A DNA stretch of 64,000 nt from Mimachlamys varia (Eukaryota; Mollusca; Bivalvia; Pectinida; Pectinidae), in the NCBI GenBank assembly GCA_947623455.1, contig OX392532.1, forward strand, positions 1,178,001-1,242,000, written 5' to 3'. Under the pieces are notes generated by a model that worked only from the letters and a program-made list of their open reading frames with translations, was not told the DNA's origin and ran no database searches. Of the stretch, positions 26,401 through 37,706 are shown in pieces. Every line of letters begins with the position of its first letter. Within the stretch, counting starts at the first letter, position 1. The position numbers and the translations under genes are program-made.

Positions 26401-29400
26401 TATACATGTACTTACCATGAGATTTTACATTTCTGTCACATCTACGGATTCCTGTGATAGATATTTTGTTTTGTAAGGTATTCAACACAACATCTATTTT
26501 GTAGAGCCTCTCCAGCTGCCTTGGTTCATGTTGACCGTCGTCAATTTATCATAGAAAACATTGTAACACTTTTACCTTACCTGGTCCATAGAACCAGTGT
26601 GTGCTTATACACAAAACCATTTCTCTTCCCTTCAACTATCTTAGAGCATTGATAGAGAACTAAAGGGATTCTTAATATGTTCTTAAATTTTCAGGACAGC
26701 TTGTTGAAGGCTTAGAGCTAGGAATTGCAACTATGAAGAAAGGAGAATTGTCTAGATTCATCATCATCCCTGATTATGCGTTTGGAAAACTTGGATGTGC
26801 TCCTCGAATCCCACCGGAGGCTACAGGTATATAAATCTATAGGCAAATGATTGAATTCTGGTTTATTCCCCCACACTTAAATTTTTTTTGGTTATGTTGT
26901 ATAGCCTGATAACTCGGACAACACAACAAATCATGACATCAATTACCGATATATTTGATATGGTATTTGGTATAAAAACTTCTAATTTGTTGAAGTTGCT
27001 TGAAGATTGATTTAATGGTACTGTATAACCCACAGAAATTTGTGTTAATTCCTTCATGATGCTTGTTTTAACTTCTGCCCCCTTCAATAAAGTAAAGATA
27101 TTGCTGCTTTTGTTCATAGTGTAATTCAAAATGCGTTGCTCATAATATTTGTACGAGGCAGACATTTTCTTGAGATTCAATATGTGGATGTGACTTTACA
27201 TATGATAAATGTTACTTCTGTTCATGTAGAACTAGCCTCAATTTATACAACATGTACATTATGACCTTTCTACCTGTACAAGTATAAATGAAAATAATAT
27301 CCTGCCCCCTATAGAGTTTGAACTGGTGACCATTCGGTGTCTAGGTGGACACTCTGCCTCTTGACTAAAAAGAAATTCCCTCTAGCCAAGGCTAGAGTAA
27401 GGTAACATGTGTCCTCAACTTCTATCAATTGTAAATATCACCTCCCTTCCTGTACAGGTGTATCATCAACTAAAAGTCCAAATATTCGGCAGTGAATTGA
27501 AGTGGATATAAAACCAACCAATCAATCCATGTACATGTGACCTCTGTTTTCATTGTAGTCATGTATGAGGTGGAGCTGTTGGGTTTCGTTGAGCATGCTG
27601 GCCTGGAGGAGTACAACTTTCTTACAGAGGTAAGTAAAACTGTCTTTATAACAAAGCATTAACAAAACCAGTGCTCATGTTAGCAGATCTAGAGACACAT
27701 ATATATACATAGCATTAGTTAAACGGCTTTCTTTAATGTTTCAATAGTTTATACTATAAGGACCTTTTATACAGAGACTTTTAATCATGTGTTGAAGGAC
27801 CGTAAAGCATGTAATATGATAAAATTAATGATTTCTATGCCCCCTCATTTTACAGTGAGAAGTATATAGTGTATCCTTTCCTCTCACCTCCTGTCATGAT
27901 TACAATTGAGTATCATGATTTAAGAGCTTGCAGTCAAATTATGAGTTTAGACACTCCCAGAGGAAATAAGTTATCTCCATTCTTTTTCAGGAGGAAAAAC
28001 GTAATTTGAAATTTGATCAGCTGAGGAAAGTCTACATTGAAGAAAGACAGGTGATTGACAACTTGGCCACATTTTCATGAACATTCCTTAATTCAGGAAA
28101 TTCCTTCATATCCAGAAAAACGTCACCGGAAAGCACTACAAAAAGTTAAAGAAAAATTCTATAATTTAAGATTTTCCACTCAATTTCTTGAACGCTTTCC
28201 CATAGATATTTTAAAGTTATGAAGTTTCCTTAATTAAGTTAAGCTAGGAACATTCATAAAACTGGAGCCAAATGATCAACTATTTTGTATATGATTTAAC
28301 CTCCACCAACCTTTAATAAAATACCAAAAAAATACTATGTATAATTAGATAATAGACTTGTTTATAACTTATAATTTGAGAGCTAATTTAGCCTAAGGTA
28401 ACACTGATATCAAAGTGCCCACAAGAGAGTAATGACTTCATACATGAGATGTTTTACATATTTTTGTTTGGATTCTTTTTTCTTACATTTAGAATGACTT
28501 GAATGTTGCCTGTACTTTTCACTTTAATAAGTAACAAGCAATTTTAGACCCTTGAACAGTATTTTTGCTTTATCATTTCAGCATGGGAAACAGTTTTTTG
28601 ATGCCAAACAGTTTGGGAAAGCTTACCGTCATTACAGAAAGGTAACAACTGTTGTTTTTGTTCTGGAATGGGATTGATAGATCTTACATAGGTTTGATAC
28701 GTAGATTGGGATATATCAACCAGTGTATAAAAGTCTGGCTGGTCAGTATTTGGATTGATGGGAGTATAAAATCTGGCTGGTCAGCACTAGGTTTGCCGAG
28801 GGCTGACCAGCCAGACTTTTATACTTAGGTTAGGATGTCATTGTCAGCGGAACAGACCAATGCTTGATCATTTTTCTCCCATACTTGCAAAAACAGAAAG
28901 AAATGAAAAGATGCTGTGAACTGTATGCATTGGCAACCATCTTTGTCCCATGAAATGTGCAATGAATATAATGACTTAATCAATTTGCACAATGTCTACG
29001 TTACTTAACTCTGTCATGTTACACTGTTGTAAGTCATATCATAGCACATGCTATCTGCCATATACACCCTAGGGGTTGACAGCGAAATAACTCCTTATGG
29101 GCTGGGGATGATGGAAATTTAGGTCGGGTTAAAGGGGAGACAAATCTGCCAATGACGGGGAAAACGACAATGTACTAGTATTTATTATTAATGTCTTGCC
29201 TGTTCTCCAGCTGTAATCGATAGTATTTGTTTTTGAGATCATGAATACTAGATCTAAAGATAACTATAATGTTCCACATTCCAAACATAATTCTTGTTTC
29301 TTACACTTAGGTTTCTACAAGATCAATTATTATTACAAAATTTAACGCAATTAGTCACACTTACCGACCTAAAAATCTGCCTGTGTTACAATTATTTTTG

Positions 29401-32400
29401 TTCTTGCAATCATGCTTACTCAGAACGGACCCAAGAACACACGTATAGCTCTACAAATGTGTATTGTACTAAATAATGAAAAAAGAAATGTTTTGGATAC
29501 ACACACGTTAGCATTACATACAGTGCATACTGAGTAATTTCTGCTCCCTGGTTTAACTTTAAATATAAAGTTGGGGAAGGACTGGTTTGCACACCAGTTG
29601 TGTACCGATAATGGACCACAGTGGGATGAAGATCATTCTTATGGAATACTGTGCTAGGTGCCTTTTGCATGTTGCTTCTAAAGGAGAAGATTTCTAAACT
29701 TAACTTTGTATCGATAAGCGTTATTACTAAGTCAAGCAACACATTGCCTCCAGCTGGCTTACATAGTTTGGTACATATATGGATAACTTCCAGGCTGCCA
29801 CTGTGTTGGAGGAATACCGCCTGAAAGATGACGAGGAGGAGCAGGAACAACAACAGATGTTACTCAAGATGTATCACCACATGGCACTCTGTAGCAACAA
29901 GATGGCAAACCCCGGCCGCTGTATCAACTACTGCAAAAAGATGATGGAGATCAAACCTCAAAACGTCAGCGCACTCTACTTTTATGGGAAGGTATACAAA
30001 TTTTTGATGCTGTCAGATTTATATTTTGATTTCCAAATTACATGTTGACTACCTACAACCTGTTTCCTTGTTTGAAATGTAACAGCGTTTACAATGTCGT
30101 ATTTACATTTGCCTTATGTTAGGTCTGTTGGGTTATGCCAATTTTAGTAGATTCCATTTTTGAGAAATATCTCAAAATGCATAACTATTTGGTTTGAAAC
30201 TGAAATATATTTCCCCATTCCCAAGTAGCAAGAGGGGTTTAGCTAAGGAGGGAATTAGCCAAAATGTCAACATTGTAATTGATGACAACATTATACTAGA
30301 ATTTAAATGCTCTTTGCAGATGAAAGTGGCTAAAGTTTAATTATTACATTTAACCATTTATTACTGTTCATCAGGTTATCCCCCCTCCCCCTGGATCTCC
30401 ATTCTGTGGTATATGTTTTGTGTGTAGATGTATTGGTTTGAGGTTTATCAGGTTATCTCCCCTTCTCCCTGGATCTCCTTTCTATGGTATATGTTTAGTG
30501 TATAGATGTTCTGGTTTGATGTTCTTGAGGTTATCTCCCCTCCCCCCTAGATCTCTGTGGTATATGTTTAGTGTATAGATGTTCTGGTTTGATGTTCTTG
30601 AGGTTATCTCCCCTCCCCCCTAGATCTCTGTGGTATATGTTTAGTGTATAGATGTTCTGGTTTGATGTTCTTGAGGTTATCTCCCCTCCCCCCTAGATCT
30701 CTGTGGTATATGTTTAGTGTATAGATGTTCTGGTTTGATGTTCTTGAGGCTATCTCCCCTCCCCCCTGGATCTCTGTGTTATATGATTTGTGTGTAGATG
30801 TTCTGGTTTGATGTTTTTGACTTTATCTCCCCTCCCCCCTGGATCTCTGTGGTATATGATTTGTATGTAGACGTGTGGCTTGATGTTTTTGAGGTTATCT
30901 TTCCTCCCCTCTAGATCTCCATTCTATATTTATTGTTTGATGTTTCAGTCACTACACCAGCAGCAGGAGTTTGATAGAGCCCGTACCTACTTACTCAGGG
31001 CTCAGCGCCTGGAGCCCAACAATCGCAATATCAATGAACAATTAGCTACCCTGGAAAGGTGAGTCAGAACTGTTTTACAATTAGTTCTTTTCTTGTATTG
31101 ATCTAAACTTGTAACATTGCAGTTCGACAGATATCCTTATATTAATTATTGTCGTAAGTCTTGAACATCAAATGAATTTGGAAACATTTAATTTCATCGT
31201 GATATGGACTAGCTGTAAGTGATAATGGTTAGTTTATTAGTCCCTGTCTGGCGATGCCTTAAGAAACAGTAGATCTGCATTTAATCCATCAGTCAGTACC
31301 TCATGTTATACAGAGTTATGGCCCTTTGTTTGCTACTTATTTTATTAGCAACATACCTCTTGTCATTTGCAAATGTCAGATTTATTAGCAAATAAAAATA
31401 AAATTTGTGGAAGGAAATATAGATTGATAACAATATTTCTGTCTGTTTTTGCTCTGGCAAAAAAAAATGTTCTTGGATGTGTTCATGGTGATCAAAATTA
31501 TTTGGTTTTCCTGTAGCAGTTAAAATATTAGATATACAATTTTGTGTAAACCCTTTCCCATATGGTCTGATAATATTTCCTTGAATTCTTTCATTATAGG
31601 GATGTAAAGAACTACAAAGTTATGGAAGCCAGCATGTACGCGCGGATGCTCTCTAAACCCAAAGGACAGACCGAGGAAGGTAACCATTCAAAGCTTCCTA
31701 TTATTTTGAAGTTGAATGGAACATTAATTGTAAGGCCAAGGGCTGATAGAAATGTTTACTGTAGATGACACAGTTTTATTTCTTTTACAGAAAAAGAACA
31801 AGAAAATAACAGGATAGCAGAAAAAGAAAACAAGGCTCTGAAATGTTCGGAAGAATTTGCCAATCTGGTGAAGACGAAGCTAGTGTATGTATCATGTTTT
31901 TGGTGTTGTGTATAAGACGGAGAATCATTATCTGGTCCTGGGATACTGAGTTCTGTATCACATGATGTTTGTATGACTTTTTCAAAATCATGTGATCAAA
32001 GATAAAATGTTTCCATACAAATGATTTGTTTAAAGATGCCAAAGTAACCATGGTAACAGGTTAGTACATCTTTCCAAATTTGGTAGTTTTCAAATATTGT
32101 TTATTTTAACTTTTTGATTTGAATCATGGATTATAAGCTGGCTTGAAGCCATTTCAATTTGCAGGGAAAGCTGTTTTTGGTAAGGACTGTTCCATAATTA
32201 ATCGTGTGTATCAAAATACTATATCATGGGTGGTGGGGTTAAAATCACATCTGCTTACTATTCCTTATATCAAATCACTTTTACTATTTGATGGGTGGTG
32301 GGGTCTCTAAAAGACTACCTCCCACCCCTCCTTCATTGTCGATTCTGGAATAGCCCTGAATATCTAGGGTCAAAAGTCCTGCTTAAATCATAATAAACAT

Positions 32401-33344
32401 GACTGGTTCAACTCAGCTTCACAGTCAGCTATTGATTGATGTACAATTCCTCCCTCATTGAAAGGAATATCAACTATTCCTCAATATCTTGAAAAGGGAC
32501 CCTCAAATAAGAATATATTTTGTTGTTCCTGTTTTAGGGAGTTCCGTGATGATTCCAGCCTTTCGGAGATGCCCTTTCCCTCAGTCAACTTCAGCATGGG
32601 TGAGATCGAGTGTATCCTAGAGACTGCCGCAGACATAGGACTGGACGCCAAGGAAGTCGGAAGTGTGAGTAGAATATCTGACCTTCATCAGTATATCTTT
32701 TTGAACAAGAAGGTGAAGTTGTTTTATACGAAAAATGGTTGCTGATATATCCAGATCTGTTGTATTCTGATTGCATGGTCACGTCGATTTAGATATATCA
32801 GAATACCTCTTTGATATTTCTCACTGGTGTGAAAAAAAAATGATTTAAAGGCCCAATATACGTAACTTTCAGCAAAACTTGAAGCGAAAATCAAGCCTAA
32901 TAACTTTTTATATTTATAGATTTAGTTAAGGTTAACTGATATCAGCAATATTCAAGATGAATTATTACGTGGTTACCGGTACAGCAGCAATTAAACTTGT
33001 TATTTGTAAACACACGTCCATTTTGACCTGTCTTCTAACTTCGGCTTGTTGAAGTGGGCCCACCTGAATTTTTGTATGGTTATCAACTGGATTTTTTTCA
33101 CAATTTTTCAGAATCCAAAAAATTTCCTGAAATTACGTATGGCGGGCCTTTAAAGATATAAACACTCCTCTTTATCATCTATACTACATGTTTTGTTAAT
33201 GCATTTTAACTAGGATAATTACTTACCTGGTATGTCAAATGATGAAAAATGAATGACCAATTGCAATTGTTTCTTTATTTTCAGGGTCAAAGTTATCGGA
33301 TAAAGTTATATAAGAAATCCCAGACAGGTGCTGAAATTGTGTAA
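23456..33344 (+). CDS. FKBP6: FKBP6/Shutdown-like FKBP-TPR co-chaperone, 5' exon missing
   Basis: Thirteen exons, all with GT/AG borders and matching phase: 23456-23564, 24389-24613, 26013-26102, 26695-26826, 27559-27629, 27991-28050, 28582-28641, 29794-29991, 30949-31058, 31600-31679, 31791-31884, 32538-32664, 33285-33344 (TAA). They give 471 residues plus stop, numbered here from the first exon found. An acidic run lies at about 60-71, one FKBP domain at about 89-198 (IHYNGFLEY, FDSS, IPDYAFG, LGCAPRIPP), TPR repeats at about 214-350, and a charged C-terminal part. LGC.P.IPP resembles FKBP6 rather than FKBP4/5/8. By FKBP12 alignment the active-site Trp59 is Leu148, Tyr82 is Phe171 and Phe99 is Tyr188, while Tyr26, Phe36, Asp37 and Arg42 are kept, so weak or no isomerase activity is likely. 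Fly Shutdown and mouse FKBP6 assist Hsp90 in loading piRNAs onto PIWI proteins. The protein is longer than human FKBP6 (about 327), mainly at the ends. Confidence 0.87.
24723..24859. repeat. foldback element in an FKBP6 intron
   Basis: Arms of about 55 bp: ATTCATTGGTTTGCCGT...TGGCAGATTTT against AAAATCTGCCA...ACGGCGAACCATTGAAT, with a short spacer. Confidence 0.85.
25468..25516. repeat. perfect hairpin in an FKBP6 intron
   Basis: CTTATATTTTCACTGCT and AGCAGTGAAAATATAAG are exact inverted arms around GTGATG. Confidence 0.85.
27298..27372 (-). mobile_element. degenerate tRNA-derived SINE fragment in an FKBP6 intron
   Basis: AGTTTGAACTGGTGACC and GTCTAGGTGGACACTCTGCC resemble the T-arm and anticodon-side blocks of the SINE family, read on the minus strand. 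Confidence 0.4.
28063..28271. mobile_element. foldback MITE in an FKBP6 intron, same family as 18917-19105
   Basis: Ends TTGGCCACATTTTCATGAACATTCC and GGAACATTCATAAAACTGGAGCCAA form inverted repeats and match the termini (TTTCATCAACGTTCC) of the SINE-borne copy. The interior GGAAAGCACTAC and CTTTCCCATAGA keep the family plan in diverged form. Confidence 0.7.
28724..28824. repeat. triple-armed foldback in an FKBP6 intron
   Basis: GTATAAAAGTCTGGCTGGTCAG is followed by a near direct copy (GTATAAAATCTGGCTGGTCAG) and then by the exact inverted copy CTGACCAGCCAGACTTTTATAC, so either left arm can pair with the right arm. Confidence 0.8.
30373..30948 (+). repeat. 73-78 bp minisatellite abutting an FKBP6 splice acceptor
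   Basis: Eight units start AGGTTATC at 30373, 30450, 30528, 30601, 30674, 30747, 30820 and 30892 (periods 77, 78, 73, 73, 73, 73, 72). Middle units contain TCTCCCCTCCCCCCTAG followed by ATCTCTG, a pyrimidine tract plus TAG. The last unit ends ATGTTTCAG, the acceptor of the exon at 30949. The array fills most of the second half of this intron. Confidence 0.9.
32183..32360. mobile_element. MITE-like repeat, inverted relative of 7654-7832
   Basis: GGACTGTTCCATAATTAA at the left and GATTCTGGAATAGCCCTG at the right. The interior CTTACTATTCCTTATATCAAATCAC is the reverse complement of the matching block near 7730. It also contains an internal repeat ATGGGTGGTGGGGT. It lies in the intron before the exon at 32538. 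Confidence 0.6.
32849..33149. mobile_element. piggyBac-type MITE in the last FKBP6 intron
   Basis: The 301 bp element starts AGGCCCAATATACGTAA and ends TTACGTATGGCGGGCCT, inverted repeats with two or three mismatches, and is flanked on both sides by TTAA (32845-32848 and 33150-33153), the target duplication of piggyBac elements. No transposase. Confidence 0.75.
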
Positions 33345-33940
33345 TATCATTATATGTCAAGTGTAGAAGATATTTGTAGGCATCATGGTTCTGTTGTGAC
33401 TGGAAACTGTGTGACTGTGTATGAGTAAGGACTGGACAGCAGAAAAAATGATTTCCTGGTGCTAATATGAGGTGGTTTTCACAGTGTTCTCCAGCTTTAC
33501 TCTAACTCTGGGACAGATGGTACTGTTATATAAGTTGTCACAATGAGGGACAGATAAACTTTAAATAAGTGATGTAGATTCTGAACTGTTATATATAAGT
33601 ACAAGAGTTAATTCCCTTTAAGGAGTCTACAAACATTAATTTTGATCCTGAATTTACTAGAGTATGTTCCCTTTAAATGTGTGCTGGGAGAATGGACGGA
33701 TCAGAGTTGATCGGCTACTATACAGGGCTGAAACAGACTGGAGTTAACAAACACAACCATGATGATATTAGAAAGTACCTCAGTGAATTCGCTCCCCAAT
33801 CTTCACATGGAGACCCAAGATGAGGTAGGATTACCAAGTTTGCATTTTCATGAGATTGGTTGTATTGATGAGTAAGTGCCATGAATAAGAAAACCCGTTG
33901 AATGAGGCAATTTATTTGTGGATTGAGAGGTAATGAGAAA

Positions 33941-34213
33941 GATTGTTGAATAAAAAGTTTTTTCATTGGATGGTTGACAGATTGTTGAATAAAAAGTTTT
34001 TTCATTGGATGGTGGACAGATTGTTGAATAAAAAGTTTTTTCATTGGATGGTGGACAGATTGTTGAATAAAAAGTTTTTTCATTGGGTGGTTGACAGATT
34101 GTTGAATAAAAAGTTTTTTCATTGGATGGTTGACAGATTGTTGAATAAAAAGTTTTTTCATTGGATGGTGGACAGATTGTTGAAGAAAAGTTTTTTCATT
34201 GGATGGTTGACAG
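33941..34213 (+). repeat. 39 bp minisatellite downstream of FKBP6
   Basis: Seven units starting GATTGTTGAA at 33941 and every 39 bp to 34175. The unit contains AATAAA followed by a T run (TTTTTTCATTGG). Six units keep AATAAA (33949, 33988, 34027, 34066, 34105, 34144); the seventh has a deletion. 39 bp is 13 codons, so both strands stay open, giving spurious repeated-peptide frames. The array begins about 600 bp after the stop codon, probably inside or at the end of the 3' UTR. Confidence 0.92.
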
Positions 34214-35721
34214 CTAGTGAGAAAGATTGTTGAATTGAAAGGGTTTTTTTCATCAGGTTTCTGACAGCTCGTAAAAAGGATTGTTAATGAAGCGTTTTGT
34301 TTGGATGATTGGCTGCTGGAGAGTAAGATTTTGCGAAGTTGGTATGAAGAAAGCCATTCCCTACTGTGTCATCGTGTGTTTGAAGTCTAAATATGAAGAA
34401 AGCCATTCCATACTGTGTCATTGTGTGTTTGAAGTCTGAATGAAAGTAAACGCATACAAAATCTGTTTTGATATGATAATACTATTTGTCAGTCTGTGTT
34501 TTATAAGATATGTGTCATCTTTTACATTTTAAGTGCAATGTAGTTCCAATTTTTTATAAACTTTATTTCTTAATACACACAGTCTGACAGACTGGGACTA
34601 AATAACATGACTTTCTATTCTGTCCATGTTGAAAACTGTTCCATTGGGTTTCTTTTATGATTTGAAATATAGTAAACATGCAGTATGTATATGTAATCAG
34701 ATGATATCTTTTTTTTATCTTTCTTTAATTATGGTAATTTTAAACTTATTTGCTTCAAGTTCTTTTAAAGTTTGAAACATAAATTAAGCTATTTTGGAAG
34801 TTCAATCTTAAATTTTTTGTGCTTTTTCAGTATTTTTTGAGGTACAATTTGGATTATTAATTACCTCTGGTATAGCATAAAGTTTAAGATACATTTTATA
34901 TCTAGTTCATGTGAAGTTCATGGTTTTTTGTGATGAAAATAAAATCTTTGGTTGTAAATTAGATGATTCATACCAAGGTACTGTACAATATATTTTGTGT
35001 TTTTTAAGAATGTGAGCAACAAGTGTAGTTTAAAGAAGTTCTTCTATTGTCAAAATAATCTCGGGTATAAGTTTACAAGTATTTCTAACCAGATTTTCAT
35101 GGAGTCATCTGGAAAAGTAGAGATTAGAACTTTTTGTATCCATGTAGTTTATATTATCATGTAGTGTATAGAAAGATATTAAAGGAAATGACTGGGATTA
35201 GGGTTGGTTTTAATAAAAGTAAATCTACAGTGTACTTTTGTCAGAATTTAGAATCAGTTTAGGACACCATGTATTTTAGTTAAGTTTCAGTCACTTGAGA
35301 ATTTTATGGTAACATTGTACGGAAAATTACATATTTCCGTGATTATAAACATTCAATTTTCTACTGTTTTTAAAGAAAAAATAAAACAAATACATTTGCA
35401 TTGTTGTGTCTTATGATGGATTACTCAGTTATTGCCAACTATTTCAATACTGTAAATCACTTACATTTTGTGAATAATTTATTTCCTGAATTTACCTTTC
35501 CAGACATATTAACGATTACGCAAATTATGATATCATTGAATTTAACATGGATGTCATCCAGAGTTGTCATTTTGGTACCAACAAATCGCAAGGATCTTTT
35601 CACGATTATCTATCCTCATCCATTTTAACGCGAAAATAAATCCCACGTGAAGTATTAAGGATTTACAGTATTCAGGACCGTACCATATGCATAGGTGATT
35701 CATTATTTTCCCTGATTTATT
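34214..35721. other. FKBP6 3' flank without further gene
   Basis: AT-rich. Other AATAAA hexamers at about 34939 and 35383 could be alternative ends of the FKBP6 message. A short duplication, GAAGAAAGCCATTCC(C/A)TACTGTGTCAT, occurs at about 34346 and 34394. No coding signal was seen. Confidence 0.45.
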
Positions 35722-35761
35722 AGTCCCCCACCGGAATCCGGGGGGGACTATAGGTTTGCGT

Positions 35762-35796
35762 TGTGTCCGTCCGTCCGTCCGTCCGTCCGTCCTTCC
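35762..35796. repeat. (CCGT)n microsatellite
   Basis: About eight copies of a four-base unit next to the terminal stem-loop of the pearl-like element. Confidence 0.9.
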
Positions 35797-35805
35797 GCAC
35801 ACTAT

Positions 35806-37111
35806 TTGTCCGGGCTCTATCTCCCATACTATAAGACACTGGAACTTCATACTAAGTGTGTGGGTTCCCTGTGGGAAGGTGGTGTGTCGCATACAAAAAC
35901 CGGGTCACTGTGACCTATATTTTGACCTCTGACCTACATTAAAGAAAAAGCTTGTCCGGGCTCTATCTCCTACACTATAAAGCACTAGAACTTAATACTT
36001 AGTAGTATTGTTTCTTGTGGGAAGGCGGTGTGTCACGTACAAAAACCGGGTCACAGTGACCTATATTTTGACCTCTGACCTACATTAAAGAAAAAGCTTG
36101 TCCGGGCTCTATCTCCTACGCTATAAAGCACTAGAACTTAATACTTAGCAGTATTGTTCTCTGTGGGAAGGCAGTGTGTCGCGTACAAAAACCGGGTCAA
36201 TGTGACCTATATTTTGCTATTTTTTGACCTCTGACCTACATTAAAGTAAAAGTTTGTCCGGGCTCTATCTCCTACACTATAAAGGACTAGAACTTAATAC
36301 TTGGTAGTATGGTTCCTTGTGGGAAGGCGGTGTGTCGCGTACCAAAACCGGGTCACTGTGACCTTTATTTTGCTATATTTTGACCTCTGACCTTCATTAA
36401 AGTAAAAGTTTGTCCGGGCTCTATCTCCTACACTATAAAGGACTAGAACTTAATACTTGGTAGTATGGTTCCTTGTGGGGAGGCGGTGTGTCGCGTACAA
36501 AAACTGGGTCACTGTGACCTATATTTTGACCTCTGACCTACATTAAAGAAAAAGCTTGTCCGCGCTCTATCTCCTACACTATAAAGCACTAGAACTTAAT
36601 ACTTGGTAGTATGGTTCCCCGTGGGAAGGCGGTGTGTCGCGTACCAAAACCGGGTCACTGTGACCTATATTTTGACCTCTGACCTACATTAAAGAAAGAA
36701 AATTTGTCCAGGTTCTATCTCCTACACTATTAAGGATTAGAACTTTATACTTGGTAGTATAGTTCTCTGTGGGAAGGCGGTGTGTCGCATACCAAAACTG
36801 GGTCACTGTGACCTTTATTTTGCTATATTTTGACCTCTGACCTACATTAAAGTAAAAGTTTGTCCGGGCTCTATCTCCTACACTATTAAGGATTATAACT
36901 TTGTACTTGGTAGTATAGTTCCCTATGGGAAGGCGGTGTGTCGCGTAACAAAACCGGGTCACAGTGACCTATATTTTGACCTCTGACCTACGTTACACAA
37001 ATACCTTGTCCGGGCTCTATCTCCTACACTATAAAGCACTAGAACTTAATACTTGGTAGTATGGTTCCCCGTGGGAAGACGGTGTGTCGTGTACCAAAAC
37101 TGGGTCACTGT
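35806..37111. repeat. 146/156 bp tandem core repeats of the pearl-like element
   Basis: Nine units begin TTGTCC (mostly TTGTCCGGGCTCTATCTCC) at 35806, 35952, 36098, 36254, 36410, 36556, 36704, 36860 and 37006. Lengths are 146, 146, 156, 156, 146, 148, 156, 146. The long form carries an extra 10 bp, TGCTATATTT or similar, before TTGACCTCTGACC. Open frames inside are repeat artefacts. Confidence 0.92.
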
Positions 37112-37380
37112 GACATTTATTTCAACAGTTATTCAAGCTATGCACAACACAAGCAAAGTTACATAAGTGTACAAACATTCTTGTTGTTGGAGATTTCAAC
37201 ATGGACTTCGCAAAGATGGACAGCCTTCAAAAATCTTGTAAACTTCACCAACAACTGACCACGCCTACCCATTGCCTTGGAGGAATTCTTGACTTGGTCT
37301 TCTCATCCAAATTATTCCCAGTGACAAACAAACCTGTGTTCTTCTCAGATCACCATTTAATCAATATACAGTACTGTTGA
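37112..37380 (+). pseudogene. LINE endonuclease fragment
   Basis: Translation from about 37147 gives TNILVVGDFNMDF, then LDLVFSSK and SDHHLI. GDFN, LDLVF and SDH are late motifs of the apurinic-like endonuclease of non-LTR retrotransposons. There is a stop at about 37376 and no reverse transcriptase follows. It sits between the core array and the far end of the pearl-like element. Confidence 0.75.
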
Positions 37381-37706
37381 ATTCAATGTAAGCATAACAA
37401 ACAACATCTTGTTATTATTATTACAATTTCATGTCTATTGCAGTAAAACCTGTCTATAAAGGATACCCAATAGAAAAACTAAAGGTGTCCTTCATAGACT
37501 TGTGTCCTTTATATAGAGATCATTTATAGAGTATACCTACAGTGTACATGTATTTAGTGAGAATGGGATGGTTCCTGTATAGAAGCGGGTCTCTGTAAAC
37601 TACATCTTCACCTTTCAATACATCGAAGAAAATACATGACCTTATTGCATCTCGAGATTCACACTCATTGCTGTTGGATCTCGAGATAACAACCCGGTGG
37701 GGGACT

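Larger units (their letters stand above)
35722..37706 (-). mobile_element. pearl-like Helentron-associated element, 1985 bp
   Basis: At the plus-strand left end is a stem-loop at 35722-35749 (AGTCCCCC and GGGGGACT arms), then (CCGT)n, then tandem core units. The other end carries CCGGTGGGGGACT (37694-37706), the reverse complement of AGTCCCCCACCGG at the left. Read on the minus strand this is cores, (ACGG)n, terminal stem-loop, which is the described plan of bivalve pearl elements. It also contains a LINE fragment at 37112-37380. A different subfamily from the elements at 2.8-4.2 kb, as its core sequence differs. Confidence 0.68.

Noticed and set aside
29416..29853. 145-codon frame antisense to an FKBP6 exon
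   Set aside because: The opposite strand here holds a well-supported TPR exon; the antisense peptide has no recognisable domain.
33718..34233. 147- and 96-codon frames with 13-residue repeats
   Set aside because: The 39 bp minisatellite is a multiple of three and free of stops, so both strands stay open by composition.
36684..36962. 92-codon minus-strand frame
   Set aside because: It lies wholly in the 146/156 bp core repeats of a non-coding element.
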